DNA of 64,000 nucleotides from an uncultured Anaerolineae bacterium (GTDB lineage: Bacteria; Chloroflexota; Anaerolineae; Anaerolineales; Villigracilaceae): contig CAIQVH010000009.1 of NCBI GenBank assembly GCA_903875215.1, positions 1 to 64,000 on the forward strand, given 5' to 3'. The notes beneath the pieces are model-generated. The model searched no databases. It worked only from the letters and a program-made list of their open reading frames with translations, and was not told the DNA's origin. The position numbers and the translations under genes are program-made. Numbering within the stretch: the stretch's first letter is position 1; each line of letters begins with the position of its first letter. Below are positions 54,186 through 61,351 of this stretch, one piece after another.

Positions 54186-54197
54186 TGCGGGCAACCT

Positions 54198-54971
54198 GTG
54201 GAAGCTGAAGAAAGATTGACCGGTGGCAATCTTTCGGTTGTGGTGCGGGTGGGTGATACCGTCCGGCGTGAAGCCGGCCCCTGGACCGAACCGGTGCAGG
54301 CCTTGTTGCTGCATCTGCGCGGGATGGGCATACAGAAAGTGCCGGCTCCACTTGGTTTTGATGCGCAGGGGCGTGAGATCCTGTCTTTTATCCCCGGCCA
54401 GGTTGGGCATGATCCGCTTCCTGAAAATCTCCGTAGTGATGAAATCCTGATGGCTGCCGCTAAACTTCTGCGGCGCCTCCACGCTGCTACGACAGGCAGC
54501 GCATTATTGCGGCTCTCCGGCTGGCAGGCTCCAGTTCGTGAGCCGGTTGAAGTCATCTGTCATGGTGACTTTGCGCCTTATAACTGTGTCTTTGAACACG
54601 GAACGCTGGTGGGTGTGATCGATTTTGATCATGCTCATCCGGGCCCTGCAAGCTGGGATATCGCGTATGCGTTGTATCGTTTTGTGCCGTTGATGGCTTC
54701 CGGCAACCCGGATGGTTTTGGCACACTCCCGGATCAAATTCGACGGGCAAAATTGTTTTGTGATGCATATGGATTGACGGATCGCGCCCAAATTTCTGCG
54801 ATTCTCAAAGCGCGTGTGGCCGGCATGGCAACCTTTTTACGCGAAGGCGCCGCCAGGCGAGACGAACGTCTGCTGGCCAATATTGCGGCCGGACATCTGG
54901 CGAGTTACGAAGCCGATACCCTGTATCTGGAGAAAATTGAGATTGAGTTAAGCAGGGCTTTGACGTTTTAG
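54198..54971 (+). CDS. APH-family phosphotransferase
   Basis: 257 aa. Aminoglycoside phosphotransferase/choline kinase-like fold. The catalytic loop is ICHGDFAPYNCVF with HxDxxxxN, and the metal-binding motif is VIDFDHAHPG. The N-terminal P-loop-like region is short, GGNLSVVVRVGDTVRREAG. Such proteins phosphorylate antibiotics, choline, fructosamines or other small molecules, and neighbour context gives no substrate. GTG start at 54198 after the Rieske stop by 12 bp. Ends with a strong terminator. Confidence 0.85.
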   Translation: MEAEERLTGGNLSVVVRVGDTVRREAGPWTEPVQALLLHLRGMGIQKVPAPLGFDAQGREILSFIPGQVGHDPLPENLRSDEILMAAAKLLRRLHAATTGSALLRLSGWQAPVREPVEVICHGDFAPYNCVFEHGTLVGVIDFDHAHPGPASWDIAYALYRFVPLMASGNPDGFGTLPDQIRRAKLFCDAYGLTDRAQISAILKARVAGMATFLREGAARRDERLLANIAAGHLASYEADTLYLEKIEIELSRALTF

Positions 54972-54985
54972 CACACTGGTATGGT

Positions 54986-55031
54986 AAAAGAAACCGGGTG
55001 ACGTTCTCTGTAACGTCACCCGGTTTCTTTT
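54986..55031. terminator. Strong bidirectional terminator
   Basis: 20-bp perfect stem (AAAAGAAACCGGGTGACGTT with its complement) and a 6-nt loop, T run after. Ends the suf-APH transcript and the converging PIG-L transcript. Confidence 0.93.
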
Positions 55032-55065
55032 ATTTTTAGTTCGCCAATCCAGCGTCGATCCGGAC

Positions 55066-55698
55066 CTACTTTTGAAAGGTGCCCACCACGCGCAGGATGT
55101 CGAAGCCCTCGGCAAACGGGACTTCGGCCAGCGCGCCGTGTCGTATCATGATCGAGCGGGTCAGTTCGGCATTGAAATAATACTTGTCACGATAGGTTTC
55201 ATATTCCGAGAGGGCCTCGATTTTCATATTGACATCTTCTTCGCTGACTTCCACCAGGAAGTGCGGGAAAAATCCATACGAGGAGCGTACTACGTCGAAA
55301 CCGAGCACCGTGATGCCGCGGAAGGCGCGCAGGGCTTCGTCGGTGATGGTGTTGTGATCCTGGTGCACATCGGCTTTTGAATGGACGAAGATCAAATCCG
55401 GGTTGAAATCGTGGCGCAGTTTTAGAAAAAATTCCAGAATTTCCTGCCGGGCATCTGGAAAGATGCGCGTGGTAAACGGCCCGAGCATGACATTTTCTGG
55501 TTTCACGCCCAACACTTCCATGCTGCGATGGTGCTCGTTGACCAGGTTGGTCAGCAGGGGATTCTTTTGATTGTCGGAGAGTGTTACGCACAGAATGTCG
55601 GTCTGTGAAGCAATCTGGTGGATTAGCGCTCCGCAGCCCAGCTCGATATCATCCGGGTGCGCGCCGACGAACAAAATTCGTTTACCGTAGAAATTCAT
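55066..55698 (-). CDS. PIG-L (LmbE)-family deacetylase
   Basis: 210 aa. Zinc-dependent de-N-acetylase fold. The metal motif is GAHPDDIELGCG (AHPDD, His14, Asp16, Asp17), the later ligand lies in SKADVHQDHNTI. These enzymes deacetylate GlcNAc-containing glycolipids or glycosides, e.g. in bacillithiol, mycothiol or lipopolysaccharide routes. It is cytosolic, 12 bp behind a methyltransferase gene. The substrate is unknown; GlcNAc metabolism elsewhere in the window is not evidence for a link. Confidence 0.9.
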   Translation of the reverse strand: MNFYGKRILFVGAHPDDIELGCGALIHQIASQTDILCVTLSDNQKNPLLTNLVNEHHRSMEVLGVKPENVMLGPFTTRIFPDARQEILEFFLKLRHDFNPDLIFVHSKADVHQDHNTITDEALRAFRGITVLGFDVVRSSYGFFPHFLVEVSEEDVNMKIEALSEYETYRDKYYFNAELTRSIMIRHGALAEVPFAEGFDILRVVGTFQK

Positions 55699-55710
55699 CT
55701 ATTGGTCCGT

Positions 55711-56514
55711 CTATTTCGTGGCCAGAATACCGCCGACAACCTTGGTCATGACCAGTTTGCCGTCGCGTTCGAACCAGCGCGTGGCGACTTGCTGAATTTT
55801 GCCGATCATGGCTTCGTATTCTTCTTTGCCGTTGAACATGCTCGTCCACAGCTTGCGGTCTTCGCTCAGAGAAGCGCGCACGTAATCGATAAAGGGGGTC
55901 ACTTCGGGGAAGGTGAGCGGATTCTCAAAGGTCAGCAATTCGGTTTTGGCGAAGATTCCGCTGATGGTGGCGAAAATCTCGCCCTTGAAGCGGCTGGAAC
56001 CGGGCATCGGCGGAATCGATTGGCCGGTGGCTTCCTTGATGATGTCGTAAAACATCTTCTTGTTTTCGGGCAGCGGTCCGGTCACGAACAGGCGTCCGCC
56101 CGGCTTGATGACGCGGTGAGCTTCGCTAAAGGTGAAGTGCAAATTGGCGGCATAGTAAATCGCAAAGGCGCTGGAAACAAAATCGAAGGAGTTATCGGCG
56201 AAGGCGAAGGGTTGGTTAAAATCCAAAAATTGAAAGCTGACGTTCGAGTCGCCGCGCTCGGCCAGTTTGGCGCGCGCTTTGTCGAGCAGTTCGTTCGAAA
56301 AATCGCCGCCCGTGATCTCGGCCTGGCGTTCAGTGTGGTCACTGTACAGGAAGCACTGCTTGCCCGCGCCGCAGCCCACGTCCAGAATCTGGTAGCCGGG
56401 CTGGGGGTTGAGAACTTCGATATTCCACTGGTCAATGTTGCGGGCGCCATATTTTTCGTGAATGTCAATGCGCGCCAAAAGGTCTTTGCTGGTTTCCTGA
56501 TAATTGATTTCCAT
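55711..56514 (-). CDS. Class I SAM-dependent methyltransferase
   Basis: 267 aa. Motif I LDVGCGAGKQCF (about 54-65), GGDFSNELLDKAR, then FDFVSSAFAIYYAAN (motif IV region) and PGGRLFVTGPLPENKKMF. Ubiquinone/menaquinone-type methyltransferase fold without further domains; substrate unknown. The ATG at 56514 with AAGGAG at proper distance is preferred to a start 14 codons upstream. Forms an operon with the PIG-L deacetylase, so the two may modify the same molecule. Confidence 0.88.
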   Translation of the reverse strand: MEINYQETSKDLLARIDIHEKYGARNIDQWNIEVLNPQPGYQILDVGCGAGKQCFLYSDHTERQAEITGGDFSNELLDKARAKLAERGDSNVSFQFLDFNQPFAFADNSFDFVSSAFAIYYAANLHFTFSEAHRVIKPGGRLFVTGPLPENKKMFYDIIKEATGQSIPPMPGSSRFKGEIFATISGIFAKTELLTFENPLTFPEVTPFIDYVRASLSEDRKLWTSMFNGKEEYEAMIGKIQQVATRWFERDGKLVMTKVVGGILATK

Positions 56515-56685
56515 GGGATTCTCCTTGTTTTGGAGTGCCGAAGCTCGCTTCTGCACACTGGTTTGGGATTATACCAAATCCATCTCTAAATTCAACTTCT
56601 GAATATTGAAATTCCTCACGCAAAAAGGCGGTTGGCGCTCGAATCGACGGTAAAATAAGACCTTCATTCATCACAGAGGTTAGTT

Positions 56686-57975
56686 ATGGCATCCAAATCG
56701 TTGATCCAATCCGTCAAAGGCACGCGCGAATTCTATCCCGAAGAAATGGCGCAGCGCAATTACATTTATGAAAAAGTTCGCCAGGCCTCGCAAACCTTCG
56801 GCTACCAGGAATGGGACGCGCCTTTTCTCGAAACCATCGAACTCTACGCTGCCAAATCCGGCGAAGAGCTGGTCAAAGAACAGTCCTTCGTCTTCCCCGA
56901 TCGCGGCGGCGACCTGATCACCCTGCGCCCTGAGTTGACGCCTTCACTGGCGCGCATGATTGCCCAGAAACAGGGCGAGCTGGCCTTTCCGGTGCGCTGG
57001 TGGTCGTTTGGGCCGTTCTGGCGCTATGAGCGGCCGCAGCGTGGACGCTCGCGGGAATTTTTCCAGTGGAATGTCGACATGTTGGGAGTCAACTCGCCCG
57101 AGGCGGATGCCGAATTAATCGGCGTGGCTGCCACCTTTTTGAAATTGACCGGACTCACGCCTCAGCTGGCTACCATTTACGTGAACAATCGCCGCCTGAT
57201 GGATGCCCAGTTCGACGCCCTCGGCATTTTGCCCGAGAAACGGATGGATGTCTCTGGCGCGGTGGACCGCCGCACCAAGATGGACGCCGTCAAATGGGAT
57301 GAATACGTGCTGGAAATGGGTCTCAGTCAGAGTCAGCTGGATGGCCTGAAGCAAGTTCTCGCCGATTACGATCTGTGGCAGAAATCTGACGAGCTGGTGC
57401 GCCTGTTCAAGGCGCTGGAAGCGCTCGGGGTCAAGGATTACGTCAAATTTGACCCGAACATCATGCGTGGCTTGCTGTATTACACCGGCACCGTCTTCGA
57501 GGCCTTTGACGTATCCGGCAGCGTGCGCCGCGCCATTTTGGGCGGTGGCCGTTACGATAACCTGTTGCGCGACGTGGGCGGTGATCCGCTCTCGGGCGTC
57601 GGCTTTGCCATGGGTGACGTGGTGATTGGCATTATCCTGAAAGAAAAAGGGCTGATTCCGGCTTTTGTGCCGACCCCGGCCCCGGTGTTGGTCACCATCT
57701 TTGACGAAGCGCTCTGGATGGAATCCTACAGCCTGGCTGCCGAATTGCGCGCCGCCGGACTGAAAGTGACCAGCTACCCCGAACCGGCCAAACTCCCCAA
57801 GCAATTCAAATTCGCCGACCGGATGGGCGCGCGCGCCATCATCGTCATTGGCCCCGACGAGGCCGCCGCCGGGAAAGTGACCGTCAAAAACCTATCCAAT
57901 GGTACCCAGGAGACAGTTGCGCGCGCCGAAGTTGAGAAAGTCGTTCGCAAAATCCTTGAAAGTGCCGGTTGGTAG
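56686..57975 (+). CDS. hisS: Histidyl-tRNA synthetase
   Basis: 429-aa class II aminoacyl-tRNA synthetase. Motif 2 is the FWRYERPQRGRSREFFQW loop, motif 3 lies in GGGRYDNLL, and the histidine-A loop reads MRGLLYYTGTVFEAFD where RGLDYYT is more usual. The C-terminal anticodon domain (about 330-429) has the typical IIVIGPDEAAAGKVTVKN. Residues about 180-235 hold an extra helical insertion. A GAGG precedes the ATG. The tRNA it charges is encoded 27 bp downstream. Confidence 0.95.
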   Translation: MASKSLIQSVKGTREFYPEEMAQRNYIYEKVRQASQTFGYQEWDAPFLETIELYAAKSGEELVKEQSFVFPDRGGDLITLRPELTPSLARMIAQKQGELAFPVRWWSFGPFWRYERPQRGRSREFFQWNVDMLGVNSPEADAELIGVAATFLKLTGLTPQLATIYVNNRRLMDAQFDALGILPEKRMDVSGAVDRRTKMDAVKWDEYVLEMGLSQSQLDGLKQVLADYDLWQKSDELVRLFKALEALGVKDYVKFDPNIMRGLLYYTGTVFEAFDVSGSVRRAILGGGRYDNLLRDVGGDPLSGVGFAMGDVVIGIILKEKGLIPAFVPTPAPVLVTIFDEALWMESYSLAAELRAAGLKVTSYPEPAKLPKQFKFADRMGARAIIVIGPDEAAAGKVTVKNLSNGTQETVARAEVEKVVRKILESAGW

Positions 57976-57984
57976 TGATATAAT
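57956..57984 (+). promoter_or_regulatory. tRNA-His promoter inside the end of hisS
   Basis: TTGAAA (57956-57961), 17-bp spacer, TATAAT (57979-57984). It overlaps the last codons of hisS, so the tRNA can be made independently. Confidence 0.78.
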
Positions 57985-58001
57985 CGGCGGGCTTTACACA
58001 T

Positions 58002-58077
58002 GGCGGCTGTAGCTCAATGGCAGAGCACTTGACTGTGGATCAAGATGTTGTGGGTTCGAGCCCCATCAGCCGCCCCA
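58002..58077 (+). tRNA. tRNA-His (anticodon GTG)
   Basis: Cloverleaf with acceptor GCGGCTG/CAGCCGC and the extra G at position -1 facing C73, the identity element of tRNA-His. D-arm TAGCTCAATGGCAGAGC; anticodon stem CTTGA/TCAAG with loop CTGTGGA; T arm GTGGG-TTCGAGC-CCCAT. The 3' CCA is encoded, unlike in the tRNA-Arg of this window. Confidence 0.96.
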
Positions 58078-58097
58078 AGGTTTTTCTTTTTTGTGCG

Positions 58098-58128
58098 CCG
58101 CTCCCGTTTGGTCGGGAGCGGTTTTTTT
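58098..58128 (+). terminator. Intrinsic terminator after tRNA-His
   Basis: CCGCTCCCG/CGGGAGCGG stem, 6-nt loop, seven T. Confidence 0.93.
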
Positions 58129-58164
58129 GCGCCGACGGCTTGAGCGGGAGGCAGAATTTGATTG

Positions 58165-58192
58165 TTGACAGAGCAACAAAATAGGCGATAAT
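58165..58192 (+). promoter_or_regulatory. Promoter of the MFS transporter gene
   Basis: TTGACA (58165-58170), 16-bp spacer, GATAAT (58187-58192). A CCGTG/CACGG inverted repeat (about 58198-58215) follows the minus-10 and could be an operator. Confidence 0.7.
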
Positions 58193-58287
58193 TCAGCCGT
58201 GGTGTGAGCACGGTTGCTGGAATCAAAGTTCGGGCGCTGGCGTAAGCAACCACTTTCCATTTCTAAATCAACTTAATCAGGAGACCA

Positions 58288-59559
58288 ATGATGACTGCAT
58301 TGTCCATGGATCGCAAGAAGGAAGCGTGGCGCGACTATTATATCTGGCTGGAGGCCATTTCGTATTTCTTCCAGGGATATTACATGTCTGGGTTGAGCGT
58401 CTATATGGCGGTGATGATGGCCGGATGGAAATTGCCGCTTTCGGCTCAAGCAGTCATCGCAGCGATCGCATTTATTCCCGGTTATTTGAAAATGTTCACC
58501 GGCCTGCTGAGCGACCGCATCCCGGTGTATTCCTGGGGCCGGCGAAAACCGTATATTGTTCTGGGTGCGGCACTCTATATTCCCGCTTTTGTTTTGATGA
58601 TCCTTATTCGGGATTTTTCCTGGTTCTGGGTGGCTGCGGTGGGCATGGCCTTTTTTGCCTGGGTGCTGGTGGATGGGACCCTGGATGCGTTGACTGTGGA
58701 TGTTACCCCCGAAGAAAAGGCTGGCACAATCCAGGGCGCAGCCAATGGCGCGCGCGCCGTGGGCTATGGGTTGGCGGCGTTGTCCATTCCTTTTCTTGGT
58801 CCAAAGCTGGGCTGGGCGCTGGTGATTGGAATGATCGGATTGTTCGCCTTTCTGCAGGCGGTGGTGGTGCTGTTGTTTCGTGAACTCCCGATCACCCGTC
58901 AGGAACTGCAGGAAAAGCTGCCGGTGGGCAAGGTTTTCAAGCAGACGTTTGGTCATGCCCGCAGCTGGCTGGCGATTGGCTTTGCCTTGTGTGTTCTGGC
59001 CCCGGCCGCCATTCGAAATGTCTCCCAAAGCTACCTGATGACGACCTTGAAATGGGGCGAAAGCCCGGCCCTCCTGCAGGCTTATGGCATCGTGGTTTTC
59101 ATTGCTTATTTTGGCAATCTGGTGGGTGCACTGCTGGTAGGCCCGCTTCTGAAACAGCATGAGCAGGACTTCAAAGCTTATGCCTGGATCACCCTCGCTA
59201 GCTGGTTGGGGATTGCCACCTGGTTGTTACTCCTGGTCTATGAGCCCACCCCGTTGCTGGTTGGCTTTATCCAATTCTGCTTTGGGCTGGGCCTTGGCAT
59301 GATTACAACCTCGGCCTATGCAATTGTGATGCAAGTAACCCCGGCCTCGATAGAAGGATTTTTCTTCGCCACGCTTACTTCAGCCATGAACATCGGCTCG
59401 ATCGGCCTTGGTCCCATCCTGATCACGCGGGTTGGTGATGCAATTGGAAGCATGATCCCGGCTTTCAATGTGACGATTGTCTTCAATATCCTCGGCCTGG
59501 TTGCACTGTATTTCATTTTGAAGCAGCCCAGGCTGGATCAATTCCCGGAAGGGCGATAA
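58288..59559 (+). CDS. MFS transporter
   Basis: 423 aa with about twelve membrane helices. The loop between helices 2 and 3 has the MFS signature TGLLSDRIPVYSWGRRKPYI, close to the pattern of sugar/proton (SLC45-like) or folate-biopterin-type carriers. A long cytoplasmic loop lies at about 205-225. The substrate is unknown. Own promoter; AGGAG precedes the ATG. An imperfect 12-bp hairpin follows its stop (59569-59626). Confidence 0.88.
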   Translation: MMTALSMDRKKEAWRDYYIWLEAISYFFQGYYMSGLSVYMAVMMAGWKLPLSAQAVIAAIAFIPGYLKMFTGLLSDRIPVYSWGRRKPYIVLGAALYIPAFVLMILIRDFSWFWVAAVGMAFFAWVLVDGTLDALTVDVTPEEKAGTIQGAANGARAVGYGLAALSIPFLGPKLGWALVIGMIGLFAFLQAVVVLLFRELPITRQELQEKLPVGKVFKQTFGHARSWLAIGFALCVLAPAAIRNVSQSYLMTTLKWGESPALLQAYGIVVFIAYFGNLVGALLVGPLLKQHEQDFKAYAWITLASWLGIATWLLLLVYEPTPLLVGFIQFCFGLGLGMITTSAYAIVMQVTPASIEGFFFATLTSAMNIGSIGLGPILITRVGDAIGSMIPAFNVTIVFNILGLVALYFILKQPRLDQFPEGR

Positions 59560-59907
59560 TTGTTGAAAAAGGAGTTGTGGTTTTCTGGGGTGGGAAGTTT
59601 GATTTTCAAGAGGGCCACGACTCCTTAACGGGATCGTCTGGGTGGCAAAAGTCAGCTAAACGTGCGATCACGTCAGATAGCGCTTCGTGCCAGATAAACC
59701 TTCTGGACACGGAATTTCACGGATATTTGCTCGATTTTTCCGTGTGATCCGTGTCCAGATTTTGTTTTGTCAAGGGCTTTACGCGTTAGTACACCGTAAT
59801 GTAAGTCTTTCGAATTTTCAAACATGAGATCACGCAGACTTTCACCCTCACCCCCAGGGCGGATCGGCCAGATCCGCAAAATTAGCGTTTTGTTGATAAG
59901 GCAAAAC
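59560..59907. other. Intergenic region between the MFS gene and the IS
   Basis: No supported gene. Contains an imperfect hairpin AAGGAGTTGTGG/CCACGACTCCTT (59569-59626), which may terminate the MFS transcript, and the large inverted repeat described separately. Confidence 0.6.
59702..59759. repeat. Nested inverted repeat
   Basis: Outer arms TCTGGACACGGA and TCCGTGTCCAGA are perfect 12-mers; inner CACGGA/TCCGTG arms are also complementary, so the 58 nt can fold into one long hairpin. It resembles REP-like dispersed elements; only one copy is in this window. Confidence 0.65.
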
Positions 59908-61267
59908 GGCTCTCTGGGAATTAGCGTGAAAGAGCCAGATATGGTGGTCAGGCAAACAGACTGTAACCTTCGACATCGAGATAAATTCGCCGAAAAAGGT
60001 TGGCCAAATTGGTAATGCCATAGCATCGTCGCTTGAGAACTTTGAGCTTGTTGTTGAAACCTTCGACAAATCCGCTGGTTTCGCGGTCGACAAAATAGTT
60101 GAGAATATCATCCCACCAGTGGTCGAGAGTTTGGATGAAATCCTTGAAACAATTCACCCCGCTTTTGAAAACGGCGACCATCCACTTTTCGATCTTAGCC
60201 TTCGCGCTATCCATCGAGATATGTTCCTCAAATATGTCTGTGAGTTGATTTTGTAAGTCATAAGCAGTCTTCAAGTCTGGTGACAAGCGAAAGAGTCTCG
60301 TCAATGTTTTGCGCTCTTCCATCGTCAAATCTTGCCGTTCTTTGCGCAAGGCCCACATGCTTCCTTTGAGAAGTTTGTATTCTTGAGCAGATGATTCCTT
60401 TTTCAGGCGTTTGAGTTCTGATTTTCGCAAGGTGTCCAGCCCATCCCGATAAGTTCTTGTAACATGGAACCGATCAATTACCAGACGCACATGTGATAAT
60501 TCTTCTCGGATTGATTCGGTATAACCTTCGTACATATCACTACAGGCCGTTTTGATCGTCTTTTTCAGTCGTTCTGGGATCGAACGCAGGAATTCGACCA
60601 CCGTATTCTTTTCTCGGTCGGGTAAAACACCCAGGATTGAAATACAACCACTTTTTCTGGCGGTTACTATAACCACGAAATCCCGATGACCTTTTCTGAG
60701 CGCGATTTCATCCAATCCGAGAGTGCCAATGCTGGTGTGCCGCGACCAATCTACCTTATCACTGATTTGACGTTCTAAAATGCCAAGCACCCGATCATAA
60801 GTCAGCTTTTCTTTTACGGCCACATCTCCAATTGTAGAATTGACCAACTGTAAAAGAATGTGTTGTTCAAAATCGTAGCTATTCGGGCTGTTTGGATCAT
60901 GCCAGTCCAAGCGTTTTGTAGTGGTAGGGTGCCCATCACAATTTTCACAACGATACCGCTTAGGTCGATAACGTAGGTAGGTCAGATGCCCAAATACGGA
61001 TAAATATCGTATCTTCACCCAATCACCGTAACCATGAAATTTCCGTATGATCTTGCCACAACGCTGGCAAACCGTTGTTCCTTTTGTGTTTTCAATGGTA
61101 ATGATGAGCTCACCTGCTTTGGTCAGTTCACTTTTGAGCACTTGCACATCGGCTATTTCTAAAGGAATGGCTACTTGTGGCTTTGTCATACGCACCTTTT
61201 TTGCTCAATTTTACTCTGCCGAGCTACCCCCACTCGTGGGGGATACCACGCTAATTCCTAAAGAACC
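59908..61267. mobile_element. ISL3-family insertion sequence
   Basis: About 1360 bp bounded by imperfect terminal inverted repeats: GGCTCTCTGGGAATTAGCGTG at the left and the complement of GGTTCTTTAGGAATTAGCGTG at the right (18 of 21 matching, the inner 12 perfect). The single transposase gene fills it. The 8-bp flanks (left GGCAAAAC, right ACCGGAAT) do not form a target duplication, so it may be an old copy or the product of rearrangement. It is AT-richer than neighbouring genes. Confidence 0.88.
59948..61189 (-). CDS. ISL3-family DDE transposase
   Basis: 413 aa, full length. N-terminal zinc finger (CQRCGK, CENCDG at about 39-80), a helix-turn-helix region and the DDE catalytic domain: first Asp in GLDEIALRKGH, second in CSDMYEGY, Glu in FVEGFNNKLK, the classical ISL3 arrangement. 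No stop or frameshift, so it may be active. The ATG at 61189, preceded by AAAGG, is chosen over a GTG two codons upstream. Confidence 0.95.
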   Translation of the reverse strand: MTKPQVAIPLEIADVQVLKSELTKAGELIITIENTKGTTVCQRCGKIIRKFHGYGDWVKIRYLSVFGHLTYLRYRPKRYRCENCDGHPTTTKRLDWHDPNSPNSYDFEQHILLQLVNSTIGDVAVKEKLTYDRVLGILERQISDKVDWSRHTSIGTLGLDEIALRKGHRDFVVIVTARKSGCISILGVLPDREKNTVVEFLRSIPERLKKTIKTACSDMYEGYTESIREELSHVRLVIDRFHVTRTYRDGLDTLRKSELKRLKKESSAQEYKLLKGSMWALRKERQDLTMEERKTLTRLFRLSPDLKTAYDLQNQLTDIFEEHISMDSAKAKIEKWMVAVFKSGVNCFKDFIQTLDHWWDDILNYFVDRETSGFVEGFNNKLKVLKRRCYGITNLANLFRRIYLDVEGYSLFA

Positions 61268-61351
61268 ACCGGAATGTGTGCCGCCAAGCGACTGAGCATG
61301 TATAATAACCAGATTATTTGACTGGGATTCACGGCTTAAAGGTGGCTCTGT

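Noticed and set aside
54198-54971. APH-type kinase as an antibiotic-resistance gene
   Set aside because: The fold is shared by many metabolic kinases and the context is the suf cluster; no resistance or mobile context.
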